This document shows positions 1 to 12,269 of a DNA stretch of 64,000 nucleotides, one piece after another. Below the pieces are notes generated by a model. That model did no database searches. It was given only the letters and a program-made list of their open reading frames with translations, and was not told the DNA's origin. The position numbers and the translations under genes are program-made. Source of the stretch: Podospora comata (taxonomy: Eukaryota > Ascomycota > Sordariomycetes > Sordariales > Podosporaceae); the NCBI GenBank assembly GCA_017354895.1, contig CP071494.1, positions 1,674,001 through 1,738,000 on the forward strand, in the 5' to 3' direction. Positions within the stretch are counted from its first letter, which is position 1, and each line of letters begins with the position of its first letter.

Positions 1-761
1 AGGCTGCGATTTGTTTATGTCTGAGACGATTGTTTATCTCGATTGGCCCAGCTGACGGCGGCGCTGTGTCTTGCCTTGGAGGAGCTTGCTTTGGACCGCA
101 GGCGGCGCGGCTTTCCTTTCCATGATCCATCGATTGAATCCTCATTCCTCTGCTGTTCTTCACGCTGTCGCTGTCACTGCTGCCCCACAGGTGCTTGCTT
201 TCCACTACCGCAGTCGACGCTGTCTCGCAGCTAACCCCGCCGTCGCCGCTTCTCAGGGTCCCCCTAAACTGCAGCGGCCCGCCAGGCCAATCCATCCGTC
301 CTTGCTGCTTTGCACAACGTCACTGCATCTCTCCTCCGGTCAGGAACTCCCGACGCTGCCGTTCCAGGCTCACGGCCGGCTTCACTTCTCGCCCTACTAG
401 GTGCGCGAATTTGAATTTCTCTTCGAGTGGCAGATGGTCAGGATGAGCTCATCAAGGTGAAAAGCGGTAAAAACCACAGGTGGGTTGCCCTGGTTTTTGT
501 TTGTTGACTTTCCACCAAAATCGTCAGGCCCAGCTTGGGACATGCATCACCCGATTGGATAGCTGCCAGCTCCGCTTCGATAGTTCAGTTACGAGTGGAT
601 GCTTGTTTTGGCCCATCTTCCGATCAACAAAATTTATTTCTGAATCGGCTCATGTCATGGTCATTGGGGAAGACCTTGAGAGAATGCTGTCTCATCAGAG
701 TCATAGCTGTTGTTGCTGCCATTGCTAACAAACACTCTTCCACCCCGACAGAAGCGGAATC
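1..761 (+). promoter_or_regulatory. 5' region of the DH-scaffold gene with a probable 5'UTR intron
   Basis: No convincing coding sequence is visible; the short open frames here lack conserved features. Just before the ATG at 762 is a classic fungal intron 3' end: a GCTAACA branch-like motif at about 724-730, a pyrimidine-rich tract and an AG ending at 751. I infer an intron in the 5' untranslated region. Possible donors (GTGAAA, GTAAAA) lie near 457-470, but I cannot fix the 5' end. Confidence 0.45.
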
Positions 762-3700
762 ATGACGCCGCCTGCCAAAGAAGAGGAAGAGGATCCCTCC
801 AACACACCGATTGCTACAGCGGCGCGCCGCCATTCCACACCCGCCAAACCAACAACCACGGCAAAGACACCAAAGAGCGCACCCGCTACCTCGAACAATG
901 CATCGACACAGAAGAAAAAGCCGGAGCCCTCGCTGCTCACGGACTTCTTCTTGGGCCGCCCCTCACCAGCCCGCCTCGCCGCAATGAAACAGCGCCGGAA
1001 GAGTATGGCAGCCGACACTGCGCATGTACGGGAAGAGTTGCGTCAGGAGATGCGGGCCGCTGCTGTCCGGAGACTTCAACAACCCAACGGCGTAACAGAC
1101 AGAGTGAAGGCCTGGCAGAAGAAAAACGCGGCCGCTATGAAGGAAGCAGGTGGACCGCCACGAGCCGAGAGCGTTGCGAGCGAACCGACCGAATTTGCTG
1201 CCAACCTCCCCCCTGAGAGCGTGACCGAAGAGGACCGAGAACGGATCAAGTGGCGGAAAAAGGCCAAGAAAAAGAAACCAAAAGACGACAAGATTGAGGT
1301 GATCGAAGACGACGACGACGACGACGATGATGATGGCGATGGCGAGGAGACAGAAAAGGAGCAGCAGCCATCCGGGACCAAGGCTGGTCCATCGGCATTC
1401 AAACCGATCCCGGCCAAGGACGCGCCCAAAAAGCGGATTATTAGTGACGACCACTGGATGAAGCGTAGGCAGGGCAGGAGTCCGCCACGGACAGGTGCTC
1501 CGAGGACCAAAGCCGAAGGGAGCCCCACGCCAATTCCAAAGGATTTCCTCCAAAAGACAGCAAAGAACCCAACAATTCAAAGCAAAATAAAGGACTGGGC
1601 GGCGAGGGTAGAGCCACCAGATCCCGGACAGGCTCCACCGCCAATTCCTCGAGTGAAGCACTACCGCCATAAATCCGGGGCGACTATAGCAGTAGAAGAA
1701 GATATTGCCAGCATGGCCGCTTCAGAGCCATCATTCCGACCCAAATCCATGTCCTCATTCGACGACGGTATTCGAGTCAAGCCTTTGAACATAAAAAAGC
1801 AAACCAACGAAACCGACGACGGGATTCGTGTCTATCCACTTCGGAAAAAAAGGGACTCTGCCGATGAAGCGTCTCAACCGAAAAAGAAGGAGCCCGACGA
1901 TGACGGGATACGTGTACGCCCAACAAAAAGCGACAATGAGGAGGGTGTGCGGGTGAAGCCAGCTGAAACCAAAAGCGAGTCATCTGCGCGTAGTAAAAAG
2001 AAGGAACCTGCGGACGACGGGATCCGTGTAACGCCTTCTGAGGGCAAGGAAGATGAGCCAAAGCGCACCAAGAAGAAGGATCTCGATGATGATGGGATCC
2101 GTGTGAGGCCGGTCACAGATGATGAGATGAAGCATCCCAAAAAGAAGGAACCCCCTAGCGTGGGAATGCGTCTGAAGCCGGCTGATAGCTTGAAACTGAA
2201 GCGCAAAAAGAAGAAGGCACCCGAAGACGACGGCATACGGGTGCGGCCGGTGGAGAGCAACGATGATGGCATCCGTGTAAAGCCCGTTGTCAGAGATTCA
2301 TCGCACCCAGACGACGGCATCCGTGTTCAGCCGAGCGAACCATCGTCCTCTGAGGCACCCACCCGTCGAAGCAGACCTTATTCTAGTTCTGCTGAAAAGT
2401 TAAAGAGAGCGCAAAGCAAGCGAAGAGAGGAAGCTCCTGAGGATGTCATTGAGGTTATCGAAGAGGCTGAAACTGAGCTATCTGTCGAGCCGCCCCTGAA
2501 GAGGAAGAATTCCCTCCGAAACTCTAGGCGTAGAAAAAGCCAGAGTCCCCCAGCCGGCACCAAGGCTCGGTCTCGAAATGGACGAGACTCGCCGGAAGTG
2601 GTGCCCATTCCCACCTGGCCAACGGCAGAATCCGATGAGGAGTCAGACAGGGTGCCCCCGACTGTCCTTGGCAACAAGTCTTTGGCTGAGATTCCGTTCG
2701 GGTACTCGGCATTCAGCGTACTCGATTTGCCATCGAGTGGCAATCCTGATAGGAGCATTCCCAAGAAGCCAAAGGCTCAGCGCAACCCCAGTTTCAAGGC
2801 GGTGCCAAAGGTGTTCAAGAAGGTTGTTGAAGGAGCCAAAGAGATCATCCAAGAGAGCCTCGAGCCACCACGGCCACCGCCGGCGGCTAACAAACCGGCC
2901 AGCATAGAGTCCTGGCTGAACAACACGGTTGATCCTTTTGTCCAGGCTTCGCCAACAACAGAAACAGCAACGGTCGCGGATACACAAATCAGCAGCGAAC
3001 CGCCCATAAGGGAATCGCGTGAGACACTGGAACCACCGGTAAAGCCCGAAAGTCGACCAGCTGCCGAGAAGCGGCCAAAGGAAGAAGGAAAGAAGGCGAA
3101 GGAAAAAGAGGCAGCAGCACCGGCCCCTACACCATCTTCGAAAAGGCCAAAGACCCCAAAGTCAGACAGTAGCAAGGGCAAGGCAAGCTCGCAGGGCGAA
3201 GACAGCGATGCGACAGCGAAAAAGACGAAATCACCGGTCAACCAGGAGGGTCTGAAGAGGAGGCGGGCCACCAGAGGAGCTCCAGTTCCTGCGAAATCTG
3301 GAGGGAAGAAGCCTCTCAGAGAAATCCTCAAAGATGCCTTCCGCGGTGAATCGGGCGGTTACAAGCTTCCCCCTGCAGTTTATCCCAGCTGTGAGGCTTC
3401 CGAGTACGACGATGAGTACTCTGAGTACACGGAATCAGAAGTCAGCACAGAGCGCCCTGGGTCTTCCCACAAGAGGCCTATCTCGGACTACTCGTCATAT
3501 TACTCGTCTAACTACGACTCACTCTTGTCTTTGGACGTGTCTGCTCAGGAGCCACCACGCAGAAGACCCCCTCCCGTCAATGGCGGCGGGCATGAATTGT
3601 CAACTATCATTTCCGAAGAGGCTAGTACCGTGAGCGCGACGGATACCATGTCCGAGATCTCTCACACCACCGTCACGCAACCCACAGCAACACCACTCAC

Positions 3701-6700
3701 AGAAAGAACTGAGCTCTCTCGTCACCGAAGTCACAGGGGAAGCCGGAAGGGCGGGAGCTTGAAACGCCGCCTCACCAAACATTCGGACATGATATCAGTA
3801 TTATCACTGCCTGACACGGACGAAATCGTCCCGCCCAGTCGATCAAGAAGCGTAAAGTCCTCCCGCAGCCTCCACCGCAGGCCAAGCAGGGTGGACAGGG
3901 GCAGGATTGACGAGCTCCTAGACGAGTTTGGCGACGATGAGTACTTTTACCAGCGCGAGCTGAAGACCTTGGTGGACGGTGTGATTCCGGTGCTGTTGAC
4001 ACACGTCCTTCGCGGTGACAGCCTCTTTGGCCGTTCCGAGGCTGGCAGGAACAAGGCTGATGCCATGGCCAAGTCTGTGGTCAACATGGGTGTGGTGCTG
4101 GAGAAACTCAAGAGCTCCCATAAGCAGGTGCCGCTCGAGAACATTTATCACCTCCTGACGTGGATGGAGGATGTATCGCCGCTTTATGACAGTTATGTTG
4201 ACGTTTGGCGGCTTGGGTTTCAGGGTCTTATTATCAACCTTGCGCCCAAATTGAAGGGTATGAATGATAATGATTCGCTCTTGAACGCGCTGCCCATCAA
4301 TGAGGATGGTGATATTATTGGGGAGAATGGGGAGAGGGTGGATGTGGCGTTTTTGTTGAAGAGGCCCCTGATTCGGCTCAAGTGGATGACGAAATTCCTT
4401 AGGGTAAGTTGATACTGCTATATAGCTCTGGTCCTTTCAATTGTGAGAGGTGGGTGGGGGCGAAACTTGTTACTGATGTTGCCATGTCTAGGCTGCTGTG
4501 CTTGTCGTTAATACTTCTGACACGGAGCATCTGCTCTCGGTATTCGAGTCCCTCCAGGAAAAGGCTCGCAAGCGGCACCGAGAGGAGAATGCTCGTATCA
4601 CGGACGAGGATGCAAGAAATACGGACACCACTCGTGCTCGAGACCTGCGCACTCTGATGCCTCTTGATGGGGTGGGCATTGAGCAGACGCGCCAGGTCGC
4701 TGCGCTGGATGTGTTCGCGCTCGATCTGGACCATTCTACCGGGCAACGACTCGAGTGTCAAGTTGAGATGATTCACCGAGATAAGCCCGATGTTCCTGCC
4801 GATAAAGGAGATGTTTTGATCAGGGAGATTGGCAACGATTCTAGATCGTGGCTACTGTTCCCACCTGTGCCCATGGCGTACATTTCTGCTCGTCCTAGCG
4901 AGACGGACCAGGCTCTGGTGGTCATGATTCGTGGAACCCACAATGGAGTGGAGTGGTATGAACTATTGAAGCTATCCACAAACAGTGAGGAGCAAATTAC
5001 TTTCTGGCTGGATGTTCTGGGAAGCAGCCCCATGCCGCCACTCACTCGCCGGCGGCCAACAAGTGCTGTCTTGGGCAGCACTTCGCCCAAGCCAGAAGAT
5101 ATTCCAGTTGGCGAACGCAAGCTTGGGTCTGATAGACCTACCACCCCTTCGCGTTACCGCCCACGAAAGGTGGTGGAGTCTCCTCCCACCTCTCCTGCTC
5201 ATGATGATGCAGATGTGTCGCCTGGGCGGACACCTACCAGAGCCACATTTGCGCAGCATCACCCGCCGGAGGAGAGAGATGAAGCTCGCTGGGAGGGCCC
5301 GTCGTCCTACGACACCCCAAAAGCCTCGAGGCCGGCACCCAACACGACCCCCTTTCGCGAGGATGGCGCCCCTCCTCCGCCTATCCACCGGACTCTTAGC
5401 GAAAAGTCCAACAAGCTTGCTCCCCCGGTTGATCTCAAGGTCACTCGGGTCAAGCGCCGAGGGTCGTCGCCGCTCAAGCACGAGTACCACCCGTCCGATG
5501 TGTCGTCTGACAGCTCGACCGAGGTGAGCGAGGATTCAGAGTCTTCGTCGTCTTCCAGCGATGAGCTTGATGAGGATGAGGTACCAGACACGATCCCTGG
5601 GTACAGCATCAAGACCGCGCCGCAGGTCGCTTCCGTCGAGACGGTGGTGTCGGATGATAATAGCATCACGCCTGATCATTCCGCTTCGCAGGCCGGGGTT
5701 TCGAGCCAGGCGGCCGAGAAGCAAGAGGGGGAGGAGGGACAGAAATTTGTGGCTTCTGTCTCGTATTGGTCTTCCAAGAAGGGGATGTGGAAGGATATTG
5801 TCAGCGGTGGCATGACGTCTATTGTTGTGCGTCCTGGTGTTATGGAGGTTCACCGGCTGAGCAAGGAGCAATCCAAGGCTTATCCTCTGCAGTCGTCGGG
5901 TACTTCAGAGGTGGACATTTCCCACCAGGACGCTGGGAGCAGCGCCCCGCTTATCGCGCTGATTCTTACACCGGTGGTTATGATCCGCCGCAGCACGGCG
6001 CTGGATCTGGAAGTCAGGAGTGTGGCTTCGCCCGAGTCGAGGCTCAAGACTGACAGCACGATGTATCGGTTCCGCGCTGGGGCGCAGACCGAAGCGCACA
6101 GTTTGTATGAGGCGGTTCACTTGAGCAGGTTGAATAATGCTAGGTACATTCAGCTTGCCGAAGAAGCAAGAGTCAGATCGTTCGGCACGGCGACGGGGGT
6201 TCCCGGGGAGGGGAGTGCGGACGGGGACGGGAGCAGCAGGAGACGGAGCTGGTTCGGGAGGAAGAATTCTTACCGGGCGAGCACGCGGGCGCCGAGCGTG
6301 TCGCAGCATAGCATGTCGAGCACCATCTCGGCGGGGAGCTTTTTGAGGAGGCTGCTGGGAGGGGGGAACAATACCTTTAATATTGAGGAGTCGACGTTGG
6401 ATAAGCCGCCTAGGATGAGCACGGGCACTGTTGGGTACTCGTCTGGTGCTTCTTCCGGGGAGGGGGCGAGCACGCCGCCCAGGAGCGTCAACATGTCGTT
6501 ATCGGGGTCTGCCTCCCGGGCGTGGTCGACGGGGTTGGCGAAACCTTTCAGTCCTGATCAGCCGTTGGAGATTCGCTGCCATCTTAATGTGCAGAATAAT
6601 CGGTGGTTGGACAAGGGGGATTGCATCCTGCACATCTCGCGCCCGCCTCCGGGAGTCAGGCAGGAGCTTTCGCTTTATCACGGGTTGGAGAAGAGGATCA

Positions 6701-6975
6701 TTGTTACGCATGCGAGCAAGAAGGTGGGGGATAAGCCGTTGATACTGCTGGATGCGGTGCTGGGGAGCAAGTGCTTCAGTCTTTTGGGGAGCAAGGGGGT
6801 GATGTGCTCTGTGTGGGAGGACTTGAGGGATGAGGAGGGGAATGTGGGTGTTGCGCCGAGGATGGGGGGTTTGAGCGGACGGGTGACGAAGTGGTGTTTC
6901 CAGTGTAGGAATAGTCAGCAGGCGGATTGGATCATGTGGCTCGTCACGGCTGAGGTGGAGGGGTTGGTTGTTTAG
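762..6975 (+). CDS. Large DH/PH-like scaffold protein with DDGIRVxP repeats (putative RhoGEF-like polarity protein)
   Basis: Two exons, 762-4403 and 4492-6975, joined across an 88-bp GTAAGT...TAG intron in phase 0, give 2041 residues. Residues 1-1040 are charged and disordered: acidic poly-Asp near 186-195, and ten DDGIRVxP-type repeats at about 333-525. A folded helical region at about 1047-1225 (starts RIDELLDEFGDDEYF) looks like a Dbl-homology domain. It is followed by a PH-like fold at about 1303-1391 (ends FWLDVLGS), a second at about 1628-1780 and a third at about 1898-2034 (ends IMWLVTAE). DH domains catalyse nucleotide exchange on Rho GTPases; whether this one is active is inference. 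The layout, a C-terminal DH plus several PH-like folds, suggests a cortical or septal polarity scaffold. I do not recognise a named orthologue. The stop is TAG and the frame continues open to 7284, described separately. Confidence 0.85.
1758..2340 (+). repeat. Coding tandem array of the motif DDGIRVxP
   Basis: Inside the first exon, the motif DDGIRV followed by K/Y/R/T/Q and Pro occurs eight times exactly. Two degenerate copies (EEGVRVKP and SVGMRLKP) bring the total to ten. Spacers are 8-30 residues of Lys/Glu/Asp-rich sequence, often with a KKKEP block. Codons differ between copies, so the repetition is kept at protein rather than DNA level. Confidence 0.9.
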
Positions 6976-7284
6976 GGGGTGGCGGGCCCTTTTGCCTCTG
7001 GGGGTGGTAAAGGGAGTGCGAACAAGGAAAGGGGGAGTGTGGATGGGGCGAGCTTGGGGAGGAGTAGTAGCAGTGGCGGGGGCGGTGGGAGCATAACGCT
7101 TGTGGGGAGTGGAGGGGGGAGTAGTGGTATTACCCTTGTTGGGAGTGGGAGTGGGAATAGTTTGGGGAGGAGGGTTAGTTTGAGCCGGAGTAGGAGTGAG
7201 AGTGGGAGTAACAAGGGGAGGGAGGTGTTGCTGATGGGGATGGAGAGGTTGAGGGGGGTTAATAGATGGAGTGTGAATTGGTGA
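6976..7284 (+). other. In-frame open extension after the TAG stop of the DH-scaffold gene
   Basis: The frame of the upstream gene stays open for 102 further codons to a TGA at 7282-7284. The predicted tail is Gly/Ser/Arg-rich and ends with an RRVSLSRSRSES segment and a basic/hydrophobic end. ITLVGSG occurs twice, and the two copies differ at four third positions with no amino-acid change. It may be 3'UTR, or a conditional C-terminus reached if UAG is edited or read through. Confidence 0.45.
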
Positions 7285-7869
7285 AAGTTAATTACATATT
7301 ATGGGGTGGGGGAGGGTTTACTTGTTTATAATCATGTTATTCGAAAGGGGGGGAGGAGGGATGCGTGCATGGTGGGTGTGTTTGGAGGGGGTTTATTACG
7401 GATTTTTGGGATACCCACACACAGGCAGTCATGAAAGCATTAGGAGGAGGGGGGGGCGGTCAGGGGTTTCTCTGTTTAGTTTGATGGACATTGCATGCGT
7501 GGCTTACATGAACATACCCGAATTTTTAAAAAAGTTTTCGTTGTATTTTGAGGGTTAAGTTTGCTAGATGTGAGATGGTTGTGATTGTGATTGGGCAAAG
7601 TATGGAAGGTAGTTGAGGTAGTCATGAAGTTGAGACGATGATCGAAGTGTTCAAAGTGTCTGAGGTACCTTTTATCGTCTCTCATATTCAGGACGAAAAA
7701 GGGACAAGGCACCGAACAGTTAAAGGCAAATAATACCAAGATCTCACTTGCTCAACGAGAACTGATTAACCTGGTCAAAATTACCATCACACACCACACC
7801 ATGGCTATTGATTACATTACGTGACAGGGCATCTCTGTCTGCTTTTTCTGCATCTCAGCCCCCCCCCCT
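7285..7869. other. Intergenic, convergent 3' ends
   Basis: G-rich then AT-rich sequence between two convergent genes. It holds short purine tracts and no supported gene. It presumably carries the 3'UTRs and polyadenylation signals of both neighbours. Confidence 0.5.
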
Positions 7870-9698
7870 TCACCACCAAATACTAGCCTTGCACATCCTC
7901 CCATCCGTCTGCTCATTCACCTTCCACCTCTCACTCCCCACCGCGTTCCTCGCGTAGAAGAACCCTTCGGGGTCATACCTCAGCTTGATGGCCATCAAAC
8001 TCGCGTAATTAGTCCCAAAGAACTCCCTCTGGAACCTCGGCTGCTGGAAGTCAGCCTCGTTCATGTACGCGCCCGAGTTGGGGGTGATGCTCTCAATCGC
8101 GGGCATGATGTCCTCGGTCATGAGCTTCTGGTTGGCAATCATGTCGTTCCACTTGGCAGGGTCAAAGCTCCAATCGGTGGTCAGAGTGGCGTGGACGAGC
8201 GTCTTTCTCCAGGCGGGGAGGACGGCGTTGGCCGAGTTGCGGCCAAAGGAGGAGACGTCGGTGCCGACGCCGATGAAGGTGACGCCCTTCTCGGCGATGT
8301 AGCGCGAGGTCTGGGAGAGCTTGGCGGGGGTCTTGGTGAAGGTGTCGCGGGGGATGAGGCGGCCGCCGTACTGGGCGATGCCGATCTGGATGGCGCCGAT
8401 GGGGAGGGGGCCAAAGTATTGGTCGTAGTGGTCGTAGTAGTTGACCGACTGGGAGTAGGCCGCGTTGAAGTTGACGCCGAGGGAGGTGAGGTTGGCGAGG
8501 AAGGGGGCCATGATGGTCTCGACTTGGGCGGCGGTCTTGTTGTAGGCGGTGACGGGGGCGATCATGAAGAAGTTGGAGGTGAAGTAGTAGACCACCATGG
8601 TGCCGGCGTCGACCATGGCGGGGAGGGCGGCGTGGAAGGCGTCGATGCCCTTGTAGAAGGTCTCGGTGGGGTTGTTGGCGGCGAAGAAGGAGACGGTGGC
8701 ACCGCCGACGTAGCTGTCGGGGAAGGTCTTGAGGGTGACGCTGACGACGACGCCGTAGTTGCCAGGGCCACCACCGGAGAGAGCCCAGTAGAGGTCCGAG
8801 TTTCTGGTACGGGACGCGGTGAGGAGCTGGCCAGAGGCGGTGACGACCTCCCACTCGAGGGTGTTATCGGCGGAGAGACCGAAAGATGTGCTCAGGGCGG
8901 AGTGACCACCACCCTGTGTATAGCCACCAGCAGGGCCAACAGTAGGACATTCACCACCGACAACGATCTGGTTGACCTTGAGGCCTTCGTTGAGGAGGTC
9001 AAAGCCTTGGACACCGGCTCCGATCTTGACGGCAGTACCCTTGTAGTACTTGTCATTGTAGTCCTTCCACTCAATGCTCTTCATCTTGTGGGTCCAGACA
9101 GACAGAGCACCGGCACCGGTAGACCGGGCAAGGTAGTCATGACCAGTGTTGCGGACGACGAAGCGGATGTTCTTTCTCCTGGCAAAGTTGATGGTCGCAA
9201 TGATGTCCTGAGCAGTCTCAGCAGCGACTGCATATCTGACATAGTTGCCCAGTGTGCACGGCTTGCCCTGAGCAGTGAAGGGGTCACAGCTCTGGTTGGC
9301 AAAGAAAGGGGCCATGATGGAAGCCGAGTCATTCATGCTGCCAGGGGTGTCAGCAGCGTCAGCAGCACGGTGGTTGTTGGACGATCGACTTACTGAATGT
9401 CGGGCATCTGCCAGCCATCACGCAATTGTTGACATCTGACGGGGTCGTAGTTGGGATCATGGCAGGCCTGGGCGAGTGGGACCGTGGCGATCAGCTTTCC
9501 ACCGACGGTCTGGTTGAAGTTGTTCCACTCGTTGGTAGAGGGCCAGCACGAGTCGCCTGGGAAGCACTTGCACCGAGGGCCGAAGAGGAAGGATTCCAGA
9601 GAAAAGGTGGCCGAGTTGGGGTCCAGGCCGAGGATGCTGTCGTCCTGGGCCAAGGTGCCGGCAGCCAAGAGGCCAGCAGCAAGGAAGATGGACTTCAT
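7870..9698 (-). CDS. Secreted FAD-linked oxidase, BBE family (isoamyl-alcohol-oxidase-like)
   Basis: Complement of exons 9394-9698 and 7870-9337 with a 56-bp GTAAGT...CAG intron; 590 residues. Residues 1-18 (MKSIFLAAGLLAAGTLAQ) are a signal peptide, so the enzyme is probably extracellular. The FAD-binding PCMH fold contains NTGHDY, whose His is the usual covalent FAD ligand. GGECPTVGPAGGY follows, with a Cys at the place of the second flavin bond in bicovalent BBE enzymes, then GGGHS. The C-terminal BBE segment (DPEGFFYARNAVGSERW) is present. Family members oxidise alcohols, sugars or alkaloid precursors and pass electrons to O2, giving H2O2; the substrate cannot be told from sequence. It stands alone rather than in a cluster. 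The 401-codon open frame on the opposite strand is an antisense shadow. Confidence 0.93.
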
Positions 9699-11028
9699 GT
9701 TGTTGTTTTTGGTGGAAGAAGCGAATGGACAGAGGTGGCAGTCAATCGGGAATTAAAGAAAGACAGAAGTGACTGAAGTGGGGGGAGGCGAAGATCTCCT
9801 GAGGGAGAAAACATATTGCAGGAGGACAGCAAGCCAGCCATCAAGTCAAGACTTTTAAAGAGATCTTCCATCTACGATGGAGCGTCGTAAATCACGGCCG
9901 GGCTATCGGGACAGTCCGTGAAAGGGGTTAGTAATTCGTAGACTGGAGAATAGTTCATCTGTTGGTCTGAATTCGTGGGGAAAAGGCCTGAGGTGTGTCG
10001 GGGTGCCATGGAGAACGCATGGACCAAATCTCGGCCAGCTGCTTCTCTGACGGGGGGGCATGGCTGGGGTCAGTGGTTGGTTCCGACTTGGCTTGATCTC
10101 TGCTAGTTTGCGCTCGATGTTTATACTATCAGGCTTGGTGATGGTCAAGACGTCAAACTATCTTGCAGCTGAGAATGTCTGGAGTGTAGATTAGAGACGA
10201 GTGCGATACTGAGGCGAGGTGCATGCTTGAAAGGGAGGGTGTTCGGTTACACGTTCGATGCCACATGGCAAATGGGTGAGATGAACCATGAACCAACAAA
10301 CTCAGGCACCACCAGATCTTGGGGACGCTGCGGTGCTTCCATCAACCGAGGCCTCGGCACATTCCGCTGTAGCTGTAATCCGTAGTCATATAACGAGCCC
10401 GCTGCCCACTTCTTTTGTGATGAATCGCATTTTGTTATGGTCAGCAAAAAATGGTGGGCTGCGGCTTCCTCGGAACCTGGAAAGTCTTATCGTGACCTTG
10501 TCGTCAAGGACAAGGCTATTGTTTTACAACGTGGAATAAAAAAATAGACACCATTTCTTCCGAGGCGCCGACGTCGACCCCCACACAGAAGCGATAGACT
10601 TTTTCTTTTTCTGCGCGCTGAAGAGGCTGGCCAAGGGTCGTCATTATGCGAGGGATGAGGATGAATAAGATTGGTGTGCCTACCCAGGGTTGATAGTGGG
10701 AAAGACCGGCCCCCACTCAATGACCCTGGTTTTCTACGTAGCTTGTTTCCGCCTGGATCGTGGAGCGCCCGGGGACACTGGGGGCCGTTCCTAGCCTCGC
10801 TAGCCTCCAGCCGCAAGGGTTCTTTTGTTCTTTGCCAAACAGCGCGATCCAACGTTGTCCATATCACGTCACACACGATATTGCAACCTGCGGTGCCAGA
10901 ACACTCGAGAAAAAGCAACCGTCAGCCAGAGAGAGACACTGTTCAGCATTCGAGGAAATTGCCTCTCTCTTATCAGCAATTCTCTCGCTGCCTTCAATAG
11001 TTCACAATATGCAGCCAAATCACCCACC

Positions 11029-11062
11029 AGTCACCCAGTCACCCAGTCACCCAATCACCCAG
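11029..11062. repeat. 8-bp tandem repeat (TCACCCAG)n
   Basis: About four copies of TCACCCAG/TCACCCAA run head to tail. It is an ordinary minisatellite in noncoding DNA. Confidence 0.8.
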
Positions 11063-11408
11063 TTTGGTGAGAGACAGGGAAGGGCCCACCATCTTGCAGT
11101 TTGCCGGGGGCAGACTCAAATCTAACCATGCATCATCCCCGGAGCGAGCGCCGCACCTGGAAACAACCCCCGCAGTTGCCCGCCCTTCTCGTCCGCCAAC
11201 ACCAACGGCGTCGTGAGCGTCCAATCCACTCTGATCGTGGCAGCTCATCGCCATCATCCAAAGTGGAGGCCCGAGGCGACGATCCCGCCTTCCGGAAGGG
11301 ACACTTCCCCTCGGCCACCTTCCCAGATGAGTGGTTTTTGATTAATGGCCCTAATTTGGGGGCGTCGAGCCCGAGCCTGCTAGTTGCTGCTGAGAGGAAG
11401 GAAGAGGT

Positions 11409-11466
11409 AAGGGGCAGAAGAGACAGAAGGAAGGGGCAGAAGAGACAGAAGAAAGGGGCAGAAGGA
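11409..11466. repeat. 22-bp tandem repeat, about 2.5 copies
   Basis: GGGGCAGAAG starts at 11411, 11433 and 11455, exactly 22 bp apart, each followed by AGACAGAAG in the complete units. Purine-only composition and near-identical copies suggest recent slippage. Confidence 0.8.
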
Positions 11467-12164
11467 CACTCCCGCCGCCGGCACTTCAAAAAAGATTCGC
11501 TACCATACCATGGAAACCCTGACTCGAACACAAAAGAAGACGAGGCGATCGGATGAATGATCCCGTGGCATTTTTCTCAACCTCCATGGGCCGATCCTGT
11601 GATAGAAACTCGGTGTACTCCACTGACCACAACAACAGGGTGCCAATCGCATCAACTGTGGCAGCCAAGCAGCCATGCTCACTGTTTCTCGAAAAAAACA
11701 CCCCCCCGTGATCCCCTACACGCACATCCCGCGCAGTGGTATCTGAGGTGGCTCTCCTTGATCTTCGCGGCCTTGAAGAGCCCAGCGTGTGGCGCACCCT
11801 CGGCCAACGCACCGATTGGTGAATAGACAAACACCCCCAGAGCAAGAGACCCGAAACCCCTGCCAAGTGACCGACTTCTCTTTCCCAGAGAGCATGATGC
11901 AACGCTTTCTGCATGGTTTCTGAATTCGATTCAGGCCTGCCGTTACAACAGTGACAGAATTCCCTGCCCGCTTGCTGCGTTACCTTGACCTCTCCCCTAA
12001 ACCTGCTACCTAGCATAGATTGTATAGGTCCAAGGGGGCGTCAATATTCGTCTCTGATACAGAGAAACATGCACATACCACCTCAAGCATAGCACGGCTT
12101 GTACGGTGTATATCCCTCCTCCTGCCTCCCCCGAAACGTCGTGGGTTTCGAGGGTCTCGTCTGA

Positions 12165-12193
12165 ACTTTCGTCTCGTCTCGTCTCGTCTCTGG
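12165..12193. repeat. TCTCG pentanucleotide microsatellite
   Basis: Four to five TCTCG units lie about 80 bp before the ATG of the 7TM gene, probably in its 5' untranslated leader. Confidence 0.7.
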
Positions 12194-12269
12194 TTCTCGA
12201 CGCTCTCCGTCCGACGTGCAGATCAATCACCATCTCTGGTCTCGAACCCTCCCGAAATCGTCAGTCAAC

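Larger units (their letters stand above)
9699..12269. other. Intergenic 2.6 kb with short tandem repeats
   Basis: Divergent promoter region between the flavin oxidase and the 7TM gene. No open frame here has protein-like composition or a plausible splice model. It holds three small tandem repeats: an 8-bp TCACCCAG unit, a 22-bp GGGGCAGAAG unit, and a TCTCG pentamer in the likely 5'UTR of the 7TM gene. Confidence 0.55.

Noticed and set aside
8191-9396. 401-codon plus-strand open frame opposite the flavin oxidase
   Set aside because: Gly/Val/Asp/Glu-rich shadow of the real minus-strand gene, which has FAD motifs, a signal peptide and a good intron.
10487-10918. 143-codon minus-strand frame
   Set aside because: Cys/Arg/Ser-rich with no motif; composition of noncoding DNA.
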